DNA from: Nevskia soli DSM 19509
GTDB taxonomy: Bacteria > Pseudomonadota > Gammaproteobacteria > Nevskiales > Nevskiaceae
Direction of reading: 5' to 3'
NCBI RefSeq assembly: GCF_000711955.1
Contig: NZ_JONR01000018.1
Location: 1 to 64,000 of the forward strand
DNA: 64,000 nt
Shown: piece after piece, positions 25,844 to 34,755 of the stretch
Layout: each line of letters begins with the position of its first letter
Position numbering within the stretch: position 1 is the first letter of the stretch
Program-made: the position numbers and the translations under genes
The notes under the pieces: model-generated
Database searches by the model: none
Told to the model about the DNA's origin: nothing
What the model saw: the letters and a program-made list of their open reading frames with translations, nothing else

Positions 25844-26413
25844 ATGGCAAATACGAAAGACGAGGTTCGGGACAGGCGGGCGCAGAGGACGCGCCAGGCG
25901 CTGCTCCGCGCCTTCTTCGGCCTGGTGCTGGAACGTCGCTACGACGAGATCAAGGTGGCGGATATCCTCAAGCGCGCCGGCGTCGGCCGCTCCACGTTCT
26001 ACGAGCATTTCCCCAACAAGGACGGCATCCTGGCCGGGAGCCTGCATGGCCCTTTCGGCATACTGGCGGACGCAAGCCGGGAAACGGACAACACCGCCGA
26101 CCTGGTCCGGCTGCTGGAGCACTTCTGGACCAACCGTGCCGTGGCCAGAGGCATCTTCCTCGGCGCCGCGCGGCGCAAGACGGTTGCCGTTCTGGTTGAG
26201 CTGATCGAGCAAGGCTTCGAATTCGATGGCATCGGCAAGACCGGGGTGCTGCAGGTGCCGGCCCGGCTGGTGGCGATCCAGTTGGCTGAAAGCCTGCTGG
26301 GACCGGTAACGGCCTGGTTGACCGGCGAGGTGCGTTGTTCAGTCGAGGTGCTGGCGCTCGCATTGCGGCGCACGGCGGTGGCGATGGTTGCCGCACTGCG
26401 GCAGCCGCGATAG
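25844..26413 (+). CDS. TetR-family transcriptional regulator
   Basis: This 189-residue protein has an N-terminal TetR helix-turn-helix: RTRQALLRAFFGLVLERRYD, then VADILKRAGVGRSTFYEHFPNKDG. The C-terminal ligand domain is variable. An upstream ATG at 25802 would add 14 residues; neither start has a strong ribosome site. It is divergent from the membrane protein gene and likely regulates it and itself. Confidence 0.88.
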   Translation: MANTKDEVRDRRAQRTRQALLRAFFGLVLERRYDEIKVADILKRAGVGRSTFYEHFPNKDGILAGSLHGPFGILADASRETDNTADLVRLLEHFWTNRAVARGIFLGAARRKTVAVLVELIEQGFEFDGIGKTGVLQVPARLVAIQLAESLLGPVTAWLTGEVRCSVEVLALALRRTAVAMVAALRQPR

Positions 26414-26597
26414 CCGCGCCCGGCGCGATTGAGGAGGAGACCGACCGCATTCCGGACGGAGCGCCGCATTCGTCGGCCGGCCAGGTTTCCCGTTCAGGGG
26501 AATGTAAAGATTTCTCAAGGAAAATCCGTCATTGGGCGAAAGCGCGTATGGTGGAGTCGTCATCCGGACGACGCGGTCGGGCCGCAAGGAGATTTCC

Positions 26598-26825
26598 ATG
26601 AAGAAACGTATGGTTGTTGGCCTGTTATGGGGTATCTGCGGATACGTCGTCGCGGTGGAAGCGAGTTACTTCCTGACACTGCTGCTTTCTTCCAATATGC
26701 ACGACCGCAGCCTGGTGGCGGCGATGAACAGTGCTTTCGTGTTCGGGCCGGGCGGGGCTGTCGCGGCATTCGCGGTGTGCATGGTGCGAATGGGGCGGCG
26801 GCGACGGTTGATCGCGGCGGTCTGA
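26598..26825 (+). CDS. 75-residue two-helix membrane protein
   Basis: The ATG has an AAGGAG site seven bases upstream. The protein shows two hydrophobic helices (VVGLLWGICGYVVAVEASYF and AAVAAFAVCMVR-like) and a basic tail RMGRRRR. No family recognised. Good ribosome site and hydrophobic pattern support it as real. Confidence 0.65.
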   Translation: MKKRMVVGLLWGICGYVVAVEASYFLTLLLSSNMHDRSLVAAMNSAFVFGPGGAVAAFAVCMVRMGRRRRLIAAV

Positions 26826-26850
26826 GCGGCAGCCCGGGAAGCGTGTCGCG

Positions 26851-27219
26851 CTACCAGAGGTTCTTGCCGTCGACGATGGTCACCGGAACGGCGTCCAGGT
26901 CGAAGTTGTCGAGCAGGCGGGCGTTGATGCCGATCCCGGGATTGGTGAAATCGGCTTTGCCGGTGGACCAGTCGGGGGATTCGCTATAGGTGCCGCAACC
27001 GCAGATGGGGCAGAAATTGTGCTTCACGGTCTTGGTCTGCCAGCGGTAGGTGGCGACGTTTTCCTCCGGGGTGGTCAGCTTGAACTGGGCCGGCTGGTAA
27101 TAGGCCCATAGCGCACCGCGCTTGGAACAGAAGGAGCAGGTGCAGCGGGTGACGCTTTCCGACGCTTCGCTCAGCTCGAAGCGGGTGGCGCCGCAATGGC
27201 AACTTCCCTGTATGGTCAT
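26851..27219 (-). CDS. GFA-family (CENP-V-like) zinc protein
   Basis: This 122-residue protein has the GFA zinc fold: GSCHCGATRFEL at the start, RCTCSFCSKRGALW, and NFCPICGCGTYSES. The seven or so cysteines bind two zinc ions. The family is named after glutathione-dependent formaldehyde-activating enzyme, though most members have no proven activity. A GAGGAG site precedes the ATG at 27219. Confidence 0.9.
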   Translation of the reverse strand: MTIQGSCHCGATRFELSEASESVTRCTCSFCSKRGALWAYYQPAQFKLTTPEENVATYRWQTKTVKHNFCPICGCGTYSESPDWSTGKADFTNPGIGINARLLDNFDLDAVPVTIVDGKNLW

Positions 27220-27395
27220 GGCTTGCTCCTCTGGTCTGGCATGGTGTGGGCGCAAGGGCCTTGCGCGTGGGAACCATGCCAGGGAGGAGCTGCTGACATC
27301 ATCCTGTCAGGAGGCGGGCGTCGACAGGCCGCCTGGAGCGGAAATCCCGCACCCCGAAACGGCTCGCTTGCCTGGGGTGAACGGCGCCGGGTTGA

Positions 27396-27713
27396 ATCAA
27401 ATGGCAAACGCCACGGTCATACCTCCGTGAGCGCCCAGATTCCGCCTACGCCGCCGGCAGCTGGACGATGGTGCTGTTCGCTTCGGGCGGTTCGCTGGCG
27501 ATCGCGGCGGTGGTGGGCATTCTCGTCACCACCTGGATGACCGGGCGCATCACCCGCATGAACCCGGCGGCGATCTTCATCTCGCTGTTGTTCTGGAGCT
27601 GGTTGTGGGGCGTGTGGGGCGCGTTGCTGGCGGTGCCGATCACCGGCATGATCAAGGTGATGTGCCAGCACGTGGAGGAGTTCGAGCCGCTGGCGGAGAT
27701 GTTGAGCGAGTAG
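27396..27713 (+). pseudogene. AI-2E-family transporter, C-terminal remnant
   Basis: From 27468 the frame encodes hydrophobic segments ending FISLLFWSWLWGVWGALLAV, PITGMIKVMCQHVEE. This is the C-terminal part of AI-2E-type permeases. Upstream the frame is open to 27396 but lacks the preceding helices and the expected loop. About 80 of roughly 350 residues remain, so it is a 5'-truncated gene. The flank carries repeats. Confidence 0.75.
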
Positions 27714-27788
27714 GGTGACGACTTGCAGCTTCGGTAGTGGCTCGGTGGATTCGTGTGGCGCTGCCGGGTTGTTCGTAAGGGCGAGTGC

Positions 27789-27850
27789 GGGGCCAGATCC
27801 TTCGCTACGCTCAGAGCCTGCCCCCGAGGTTGTAGTCGGGGGATGACAAT
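27789..27850 (+). repeat. dispersed GGCCAGATCCTTCGCT repeat, interrupted
   Basis: The first part GGCCAGATCCTTCGCTACGC is at 27791-27810, but the GGATGACA end follows only at about 27841, after an inserted GCCTGCCCCCGAGG-type segment. This suggests an insertion inside a repeat copy. Confidence 0.6.
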
Positions 27851-27853
27851 GGC

Positions 27854-27957
27854 AAGGTCCGTTCGCCCTGCATGCCCAGTACGGCATGTAGTGCCGATGG
27901 GGTGGCTGGCCTCTCGATACACCGCGCTGCGCGCGGCACTCGAGGCGAACGGACCTT
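27854..27957. repeat. inverted repeat flanking a palindromic segment
   Basis: A perfect 14-bp pair, AAGGTCCGTTCGCC (27854-27867) and GGCGAACGGACCTT (27944-27957), bounds a segment with CTCGATACACCGCGC-type palindromes. It lies downstream of the PQQ dehydrogenase stop and could act as a structured 3' end or be a dispersed element. Confidence 0.65.
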
Positions 27958-27978
27958 GTTTCTGTGGGTGGGGAAAAG

Positions 27979-30129
27979 CTAGTGCGCCTTCGCGGTTGTC
28001 TCCGCGACCTTGCCCGTATCCGCCGTCTTCAGCTCATCCTGCAAGTCATGCCCGCGCTTGATCAGGTACTGGTGGATGGCGTCCACGTCCTCCGGCTTGA
28101 GGCGGCCGGCGAAGGATGGCATGCCGCGGCTGGCGCGGGCGCCGTAGACGATGCCGGGGAAGACGTTGTGCTTGTCCGGGGTGAGGTAGCGCAGGTCCGG
28201 TACCACGCCGCCGCTGACGGCGCTGAGGCCGTGGCAAACGCCGCAGTTGCCGTTGAACAGGTCGCGGCCTTTGTTGACGGTAGCGGCGTCGGCGCTGAGG
28301 ATGGGCGGCGCGGGCTGGACGGCGGGGGTGTGCTTCGGCGGCGGCAGGCTGGCCTTGCCGCCGAGCTTGTAGACCAGCACGCGCGATTCGGGGCGCACCT
28401 TGGCGTTGAGGGAGAGCGAGCCGTAGGCCAGCGGAAAGGCGCCGCCCCAGCCGGCGAGGACGGCGACGTACTGCTCGCCGCCGACCTGGTAGCTCATCGG
28501 GCCGGCCATGACGCCGCTGTTGGCGGGGGATTCCCACAGCTTCTTGCCGCTATCCGCAGCGTAGGCGACGAAGCGGCCGTCGGCGGTGCCCTGGAACACC
28601 AGGTTGCCGCCGGTGCTGAGGGTGCCGCCGTTCCACGGCGTCTTGTATTCCTGTGACCAGACCTGCTTCTGCGTCACCGGGTCCCAGGCCACCAGGCGGC
28701 CCTTGTAGGAATCGATCACCGGCTGGAGCTGCTTGAGGTCTTCCGGCAGGGCCAGGGGCTGGGTGCCGAGGTTCCACACGCCGGTGCGGGAGTCGAACAC
28801 GGCGTCGTTGTCGGGGGCCAGCAGGGCGGCGGCTTCCTGCGCCGGGATGTAGGCGAGGCCGGTGCGGGGGCTGTAGGACATGGGCTGCCAGTTGTGGCCG
28901 CCGAGCGGGCCGGGCATGACCAGCTTGGCGCCGCTGGTCCAGTCGGAGGCGGCATCGTCGATCTGCGGCATGCCGGTTTTGAGATCCACCTTGCTGGCCC
29001 AGGTGGCGATGGTGTACTTCTCGGCGGAGAGCAGTTCGCCGGTGGCGCGGTCGAGCACGTAGAAGAAGCCGTCCTTGGGCGCCTGGAGGAGCACCTTGCG
29101 CATCTTGCCGCCGACCGGGAGGTCGGCGAGGACGATGCTTTCGTCGGCGTCGTAGTCCCACATGTCGCCCGGCACTTCCTGGTAGTGCCAGGCGTACTCT
29201 CCGGTATCGGCATTGACGGCGACGATGGAGGCGAGGAACAGGTTGGTGGCGGTCTTGGCTTCGCCGCGGGCGACGCGGTTCCACTCGACGCCGTTGCCGG
29301 TGCCGAAGTAGACCAGGTTGAGGGTCGGGTCGTAGGCGATGGCGTTCCACACGGTGCCGCCGCCGCCCTCGGCGAAGTACTTGTCGCCGGTCCAGGTCTT
29401 GCGCGCCATTTCCATGGCGGGGCTTTCGGCCGGGAGCTTGGGATCGCCGGGCACGGTGTAGAAGCGCCAGGCGAGCCTGCCGGTCTCGGCGTCGTAGGCG
29501 GAGATGTAGCCGCGCACGCCGAATTCGGCGCCGCCGTTGCCGATCAGGATCTTGTCCTTGACGACCAGCGGCGCGCCGGTGATGGAATAGCTGCGGCTGT
29601 GGTCCGGGGTGGTGTCGGTCTCCCACACTTTCTTCCCGCTCTTCGCGTCCAGGGCGATGAGGCGGCCATCGAAGGCGCCGACATAGACCTTGCCCTTGCG
29701 CACCGCCACGCCGCGGTTGCCGACGTCGCAGCAGGCGTTGGCGGCCTTTTCGCGCGGCACCTTGGGATCGTATTTCCACAGCAGCTTGCCGCTTCTTGCA
29801 TCGAGGGCATAGACGAAGCTGAAGGCGCCGGTGGTGTACATGACACCGTCGACCACCACCGGGGTGGCTTCGGCGGCGCGGTCGATATCCAGCTTGTAGG
29901 TCCAGGCCAGGCCGAGGGAGGCGACATTGCCGTCGTTGACCTTGGCCAGCGGGCTGAAGCGCTGTTCGTCGTAGCTGCGGCCGCTGCTGAGCCAGTTGCC
30001 CGGGTCCGCGTCCGCGGCGGCGATGCGGGCGCTGTCCACCTGGGCGACACCTTTGGCGTAAGCGCCGCCGCTGGCAGCGAGCATTGCGGACAGGGTCAGG
30101 CACAGCAGGCTGCTGCTGGGGTTGCTCAC
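27979..30129 (-). CDS. PQQ-dependent alcohol dehydrogenase (quinohemoprotein)
   Basis: This 716-residue periplasmic enzyme oxidises alcohols with PQQ and a C-terminal c-type heme. It has a signal peptide (about 1-26) and an eight-bladed propeller body. The vicinal disulfide ACCDVGNRG (C133-C134) and catalytic WDYDADES are present. The heme site NGNCGVCHG lies near 630. A Met in RGMPSFAGRL is the likely axial ligand. This is a type II quinohemoprotein. It starts at GTG 30129 after GAGGAG. No partner cytochrome lies next to it, though a dead gene fragment sits upstream. Confidence 0.93.
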   Translation of the reverse strand: MSNPSSSLLCLTLSAMLAASGGAYAKGVAQVDSARIAAADADPGNWLSSGRSYDEQRFSPLAKVNDGNVASLGLAWTYKLDIDRAAEATPVVVDGVMYTTGAFSFVYALDARSGKLLWKYDPKVPREKAANACCDVGNRGVAVRKGKVYVGAFDGRLIALDAKSGKKVWETDTTPDHSRSYSITGAPLVVKDKILIGNGGAEFGVRGYISAYDAETGRLAWRFYTVPGDPKLPAESPAMEMARKTWTGDKYFAEGGGGTVWNAIAYDPTLNLVYFGTGNGVEWNRVARGEAKTATNLFLASIVAVNADTGEYAWHYQEVPGDMWDYDADESIVLADLPVGGKMRKVLLQAPKDGFFYVLDRATGELLSAEKYTIATWASKVDLKTGMPQIDDAASDWTSGAKLVMPGPLGGHNWQPMSYSPRTGLAYIPAQEAAALLAPDNDAVFDSRTGVWNLGTQPLALPEDLKQLQPVIDSYKGRLVAWDPVTQKQVWSQEYKTPWNGGTLSTGGNLVFQGTADGRFVAYAADSGKKLWESPANSGVMAGPMSYQVGGEQYVAVLAGWGGAFPLAYGSLSLNAKVRPESRVLVYKLGGKASLPPPKHTPAVQPAPPILSADAATVNKGRDLFNGNCGVCHGLSAVSGGVVPDLRYLTPDKHNVFPGIVYGARASRGMPSFAGRLKPEDVDAIHQYLIKRGHDLQDELKTADTGKVAETTAKAH

Positions 30130-30695
30130 GGCGGTTCTCCTCGGCGGTGATGCTTTAGTTATGGGCCGATTTTAGCCGCAAATGGGTAGTGGGCAGCTAC
30201 TCGAACGGGTAGCAGGGCAGCAGGCGAACGGGAGGAAAGCATCTCAGGTCGGTTTTGTTCAACCCTGATCCGGCCCGCATGAAACTGCAACGAAGCTAAA
30301 TCCGCCAAAGAAGGCCAGCACGAACCGGATCCGGAACAGGGTCATGTCGATGTAGGGCTTGCGCGGGCCGAACACGCCGGTGAGCGCGCGCAGGGGCAGG
30401 CGATCCCAGCCTCAAAGTTTGGGGGAACGCCGCCAATCGAATGGGTCGTTGGGGCGGGAACGGCCGGACCGCTCAGCACGAGTCAAGGCATGGAAATCGG
30501 ACCGACGGTGGCAATGCATCGACTGACGGGCCTTGCAATTCTGTCGTCTACCTTCCGACCGTCAAGAGCTACCGCTCAACTCTAGGGCCGGTTACATTCC
30601 GTTCGCATGCTGGCAAGGTGTCCTTCATCGCGCAGGGGCTCCATCAGGAGCGTTTGCATCCGCATCCTGATGTTCAAACCCTGGAAGGCCGAACC
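30130..30695. other. 566-bp gap containing a gene remnant
   Basis: Apart from the remnant at 30303-30404 I see no supportable gene. The stretch separates the divergent PQQ dehydrogenase and TIG-GH5 genes, so it must hold both promoters. Confidence 0.6.
30303..30404 (-). pseudogene. fragment of a paralogue of the polytopic membrane protein at 32682-34175
   Basis: Read on the minus strand the fragment encodes RALTGVFGPRKPYIDMTLF then RIRFVLAFFG. This aligns with VLTGLSGTRNPYTNINMTLFW and ILFVLVF of the intact gene. DNA similarity is clear along 30311-30392 versus 33768-33850. Only about 34 residues survive, so a second copy once lay here. Confidence 0.75.
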
Positions 30696-32510
30696 ATGCC
30701 CCTCTTTTCAAGAGCCGTGCTGTGTTGCATTGTCCTCAGCGTTTTTCCCTGCGGTGCCGCCGCTCCCACACCACAGCAGAGCATCACGGGATTTTCACCC
30801 GTCAGCGGCGTGCCCGGCACGGTGGTGACGCTCACCGGTACCGGCTTTACCGGATCATCCGTGGCCTGGGTCGGTGGCGCGCACAACGCCAGCCTGAAGG
30901 TGCTCAGCGACCGACAGGCGCAACTCGTGGTGCCCGCCGGAGCCAGCACCGGCAAGATCGCGGTCCTCAATTCGCTGCACGCCGCATTCTCCTGGAAGCC
31001 GTTCACGCTGGCCGCTTCCTCGCCCGCTTTTCCGCAACCCGTGATCCACAGTTTTTCACCTGTTACCGGACCGGCCGGGACGGTGGTGTCGGTTGCCGGC
31101 AGCGGGTTCACGGGCGCCAGCGCCGGCTGGATCGGCAACGCACATGACGGCAAGCTGAAGGTCGTCAACGACGGGCTGGTGCAGCTTACGGTGCCTGCCG
31201 ATGCGAGCAGCGGGCAGCTGGCGCTGATGAATCCGGGCCATGCGGCATTTTCGCCTTCGGCGTTTACGGTTTCCCATGTGGTCGTTGGTTCCGGCAGCAG
31301 TTCCGGCGGCGGCTTGAGTTCCGGTAGCAGCTCAGGCTCCGGCACGACGAATTCGAGCGGCGGTGTTACGAGTTCGAGTGGCGGCAATACGGTCAGCGCC
31401 GCCAGCGCCGCGCATGCCTTACGCGTGCAAGGCGCCCATTTCGTCAATGCCAGCGGGGCGGTGGTGCAGCTGCGCGGCGTGAACTACAGCGGGTTCGAAT
31501 TCGTCGCCATCCAGGGCTGGGATCCCGGCGACCCTTCGGGTGCCCAGGCCGGACAGATCGGCGGTCCGAAGTGGTCGGCGATCACGGCCTGGAAGGCCAA
31601 CACGGTACGTATTCCGCTCAACGAAGCTTCCTGGCTTGGTTACAGCTGTACCGACAGCAGCGGCGTGGTCCACAATCCCGACCCGGGCGGCAACTACAAG
31701 TCCGCGGTGCAGACGCAGGTAAACCAGGCCACCAGCGCCGGCCTGTATGTGATCATCGACCTGCACTGGACCGCACCGGGCAATGCCTGCCCGATGCTGC
31801 AGACACAAATGGCCGACAGCGATCACTCGATCGCGTTCTGGACTTCGGTGGCGACCACCTTCAAGTCATATCCCAATGTGCTGTTCGAGTTGTTCAATGA
31901 GCCATTCCTGAATTTCGACTTCACCGGTAACGCCTGGAGCTACATGATGAAGGGGACCGGCGGCGCCTTCAGCGGCTATCCGGCCACCAGCAATAGCGGC
32001 AACTGGCAGGATGTGAAAAAGCCCTGGGCCATCGCCAGCTACCAGGCGATGCTCAACGCCGTCCGCGCCACCGGCGCCAGCAATGTGGTACTGGTGGGAA
32101 CCATGCAGTATTCGCAGGATCTGAGCGGCTGGCTGTTGTACCGGCCGACCGATCCGCTCAAGCAGATGGCGGCGGCCTGGCATCCGTATCCCACTTACGG
32201 TACCGCCTGGGGCTCGGCTGCCTATGCACAGCCGAATTTCGCGCCCCTGATTTTCACCGAGGTGCAACTCATCCAGGCGGCGGGCTATCCGGTGATCGCC
32301 ACCGAGACCGGGGACCGGAACAGTGCCGGCACGGTGGGCGCGCCATTGGTCTCGACGGTGACCACATGGGCCGATACGAATGGCGTCAGCGTGATCGGCT
32401 GGGCCTGGGATAGCTGGAGCGACGCCGATAACGTGCTGATCAAGGATGCGGCCGGAACACCCACCGACGGCTACGGCGTGGTGTTCAAAAAATGGCTGCT
32501 GGCGCACTAG
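30696..32510 (+). CDS. secreted GH5 glycoside hydrolase with two TIG domains
   Basis: This 604-residue exported enzyme has a signal peptide, then two IPT/TIG beta-sandwich repeats (about 28-115 and 116-200; each starts ITGFSPVSGVPGTVVTLTG-like), a Ser/Gly linker (about 200-240), and a GH5 domain. The acid/base Glu is in ELFNEPF (about 401) and the nucleophile Glu in IATETGDRN (about 537). GH5 cellulase or mannanase activity is likely; the exact sugar is not readable. The TIG domains may bind polysaccharide. The stop TAG is inside a CTAGGGAGC repeat end. Confidence 0.9.
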   Translation: MPLFSRAVLCCIVLSVFPCGAAAPTPQQSITGFSPVSGVPGTVVTLTGTGFTGSSVAWVGGAHNASLKVLSDRQAQLVVPAGASTGKIAVLNSLHAAFSWKPFTLAASSPAFPQPVIHSFSPVTGPAGTVVSVAGSGFTGASAGWIGNAHDGKLKVVNDGLVQLTVPADASSGQLALMNPGHAAFSPSAFTVSHVVVGSGSSSGGGLSSGSSSGSGTTNSSGGVTSSSGGNTVSAASAAHALRVQGAHFVNASGAVVQLRGVNYSGFEFVAIQGWDPGDPSGAQAGQIGGPKWSAITAWKANTVRIPLNEASWLGYSCTDSSGVVHNPDPGGNYKSAVQTQVNQATSAGLYVIIDLHWTAPGNACPMLQTQMADSDHSIAFWTSVATTFKSYPNVLFELFNEPFLNFDFTGNAWSYMMKGTGGAFSGYPATSNSGNWQDVKKPWAIASYQAMLNAVRATGASNVVLVGTMQYSQDLSGWLLYRPTDPLKQMAAAWHPYPTYGTAWGSAAYAQPNFAPLIFTEVQLIQAAGYPVIATETGDRNSAGTVGAPLVSTVTTWADTNGVSVIGWAWDSWSDADNVLIKDAAGTPTDGYGVVFKKWLLAH

Positions 32511-32523
32511 GGAGCTTCTGAAG
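32507..32523 (+). repeat. CTAGGGA-type element end, degenerate copy
   Basis: CTAGGGAGCTTCTGAAG matches the 10999 outer arm over about 14 positions with a change at position 10. It provides the stop of the GH5 gene. A short open stretch right after it (32518-32604) reads KAVYEPLPDYPQSRAP and then stops, and may be the tail of a lost gene. Confidence 0.5.
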
Positions 32524-32681
32524 GCGGTGTACGAGCCGTTGCCCGATTACCCGCAGAGCCGCGCGCCGGCCGCACCGAACCGGGAAAACACCGGGCCTGT
32601 ATAAACGGCGGCGGACATCGGCCGCTCCCCGGGATGCGGAGTGGCGATGAAGACGCGATTGTGCCGTCCTGATTGACGCGC

Positions 32682-34175
32682 TCAACCGCCGGAGCGGATC
32701 GGCTGCGCCAGGATCCACAGTCCGAAGGTGGTGAACAGCACCATCAGGAACAGCATCGGCAACTGGCTCAGCGTGGCTTGCCTGCGGCTGGGAAAGCAGC
32801 GCAGGGCCTGGAGATGGGCGAGATAGACGCTGACGATGTGGCCGAAGACGATGAGGCCGACCTGGGTGTGCCAGACGGTGCCGGCATTGGGGATGATGGG
32901 GGCGCGCAGCCAGTAGGCGGTGCCGAACAGGTTCCAGCCGATGCCGAAGGGATCGGAGACCAGGCTGACGATCTTGCTGCCCTGGCTGAGGATCAGGGTG
33001 TAGTAGTGGGTGATGTTGTAGACCAGGGCGATGGGCAGCAGGGTGTAGGCGAAGCGCAGGGCCAGTTCGCGCGTGGGCAGCTGGCCGCCGGCCGCGAGCT
33101 TGCTCAGGCGGATGAACAGCAGGTAGACCGCGAGATACAGGAAGGGCGAGGCCAGCAGGCAAAGCGTGGCCCAGGCGGTGTACCAGGGTTGCAGGACGGG
33201 ATACGCGGCCAGGGGATTGTCGCCGACGACGGGCTTGAGCCAGCCGTAGAGATCGATCCAGAACCAGCGCATCCACGGCGCGGTGTCGTGCAGGCCGTCG
33301 AAGGCGGTGGAGGAGAGCATGAACAGCACGAACAGCATGAGACTGGCGTGCGTGGGGCTGTCGTCCAGCAGGCCGCTGAAGGGGATGCGCAGGCGCAGGC
33401 GGGCGGCGCCTTTCTCTTCGGGCCGGTAGTCCAGCGGCGCCATTTTCGCCACCAGGTGCAGGAGCACGCCGAAGAATTCTCCGTAGCGGAACCAGGCGGT
33501 GATGCCCATCAGCCAGACGCCGGCGAGGTTGATGGCGCTGTAGGCGAGCAGGATCACGGCCAGCGAGAAGGGGCGCGTGTAGCCGAACAGTTCGATCCAG
33601 ATGAAGGCCATGTACAGCAGCAGGGCCGGCCACCACGTCAGTTTTTCGGGATAGCGATAGCGGCCTTGCAGGTAGGCGGGCCACAGGCGCCCGATGCCCT
33701 GCGCCAGCAGGCGCCATGGGTTGATCGCGGCATAGACCTCGCCGAACAGGGCGGTGAGGTAGGTGAAGACCAGCACGAACAGGATCCAGAACAGGGTCAT
33801 GTTGATGTTGGTGTAGGGGTTGCGCGTGCCGGACAGGCCGGTGAGCACACAGAGCAGCAGGCTGCCCAGGCTGAGCACCTTGAGCAATGCCGGCACGCGC
33901 CAGCGCCGCAGCGAGCGCACCCATGCCGTATTGCCGATGTCGCGGCTGTTGCTTGGGCCGGCTTGTGCGGGATGGGCGGTGACGAAGTAGGCCACGACCA
34001 GGAAAGACACCAGCAGGGCGGCGGCAGCGCCGTAGACATAGAGCCAGAACGGGACCGGCAGGTTGTAGAGCTTGCCGAAGGAATGTGCCTGGGCCGCGCC
34101 CGGCATGCACAGGATCGCCGTCGCGATGTGCGCGGCGCAGGCGCGTTGCCGCGCCGGTGCTGGATGCTGCGGCAT
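32682..34175 (-). CDS. polytopic membrane protein (sometimes named fenitrothion hydrolase-like)
   Basis: This 497-residue protein has about eleven or twelve membrane helices and a few conserved charged segments. The start MPQHPAPARQRACAAH is followed by AQAHSFGKLYNLPVPFWLYV, which is well conserved in proteins I recall as annotated FedB/fenitrothion hydrolase-type; the biochemical basis of that name for this subgroup is uncertain. Conserved His in YNITHYYTL and TVWHTQVG may bind a cofactor. It is coupled with the cupredoxin-like gene upstream (10 bp away). A fragment of a paralogue lies at 30303-30404. Confidence 0.75.
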   Translation of the reverse strand: MPQHPAPARQRACAAHIATAILCMPGAAQAHSFGKLYNLPVPFWLYVYGAAAALLVSFLVVAYFVTAHPAQAGPSNSRDIGNTAWVRSLRRWRVPALLKVLSLGSLLLCVLTGLSGTRNPYTNINMTLFWILFVLVFTYLTALFGEVYAAINPWRLLAQGIGRLWPAYLQGRYRYPEKLTWWPALLLYMAFIWIELFGYTRPFSLAVILLAYSAINLAGVWLMGITAWFRYGEFFGVLLHLVAKMAPLDYRPEEKGAARLRLRIPFSGLLDDSPTHASLMLFVLFMLSSTAFDGLHDTAPWMRWFWIDLYGWLKPVVGDNPLAAYPVLQPWYTAWATLCLLASPFLYLAVYLLFIRLSKLAAGGQLPTRELALRFAYTLLPIALVYNITHYYTLILSQGSKIVSLVSDPFGIGWNLFGTAYWLRAPIIPNAGTVWHTQVGLIVFGHIVSVYLAHLQALRCFPSRRQATLSQLPMLFLMVLFTTFGLWILAQPIRSGG

Positions 34176-34185
34176 CACGGCTGCG

Positions 34186-34620
34186 TCATTGCGGCAGCAC
34201 TTCCAGGGCGCCCAGTTCCAGTTGCGCGTGGTGCAGCTCGTAATCGAAGCGGCCGCTGTGATCGGCGGTGAAGCCGAGGCGTCCGGGCTCGCCGGGGAGC
34301 AGTTTGAGGTGGAGGTCGTAACCGTGCAGATGCAACTCATCCGGCTGGTCGGAGGTGACTTCGAGGACGACGGCATCACCGGCATGGACCTGGATCAGTT
34401 GCGGGCCGGAGACGCGCCGGCCCTTGTTCACCACCAGGGAGTAGACCTGGGGTACGGGCGCGGCGGGTGTTACCGGTGCGGCGGGGGGCAGTTGTTGCGG
34501 CGGGACGGCTGCGAGCACCCCGGGTGCCGGAGCGGCCACCGGCGCCGGGCGCAGCCACAGGAACAGGCCGGCCAGGAGGGCGAGGCCGAGGCCGAGAAAG
34601 AGCAGGGCGCCTTTGTTCAT
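34186..34620 (-). CDS. membrane-anchored cupredoxin-like protein
   Basis: This 144-residue protein has an N-terminal anchor (MNKGALLFLGLGLALLAGLF), a Pro/Ala linker and a cupredoxin-type sandwich at about 60-144: VNKGRRVSGPQLIQVHAGD, LHLHGYDLHLKL, GRFDYELHHAQLELGALEV. The usual C-terminal Cys and Met copper ligands are absent; only His residues remain, so the copper site is altered or lost. It directly precedes the polytopic protein gene and probably works with it. Confidence 0.8.
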   Translation of the reverse strand: MNKGALLFLGLGLALLAGLFLWLRPAPVAAPAPGVLAAVPPQQLPPAAPVTPAAPVPQVYSLVVNKGRRVSGPQLIQVHAGDAVVLEVTSDQPDELHLHGYDLHLKLLPGEPGRLGFTADHSGRFDYELHHAQLELGALEVLPQ

Positions 34621-34755
34621 GGGGTGCGGAGCGAGGCCGGGACGGGGGAGGAAGATGCATTTCTACCATACCTGCCCGGCGGGGCCAGGGGTTAAAGTCC
34701 GTCACAGGGCTGTAACAAACAAAAAAGAACGGATCAAAGCATCCGGGGGGTATCG

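Noticed and set aside
32682..34385. Longer 567-residue version of the polytopic protein
   Set aside because: The extra N-terminus overlaps the cupredoxin-like gene and reads as its frame-shifted shadow; the ATG at 34175 is preferred.
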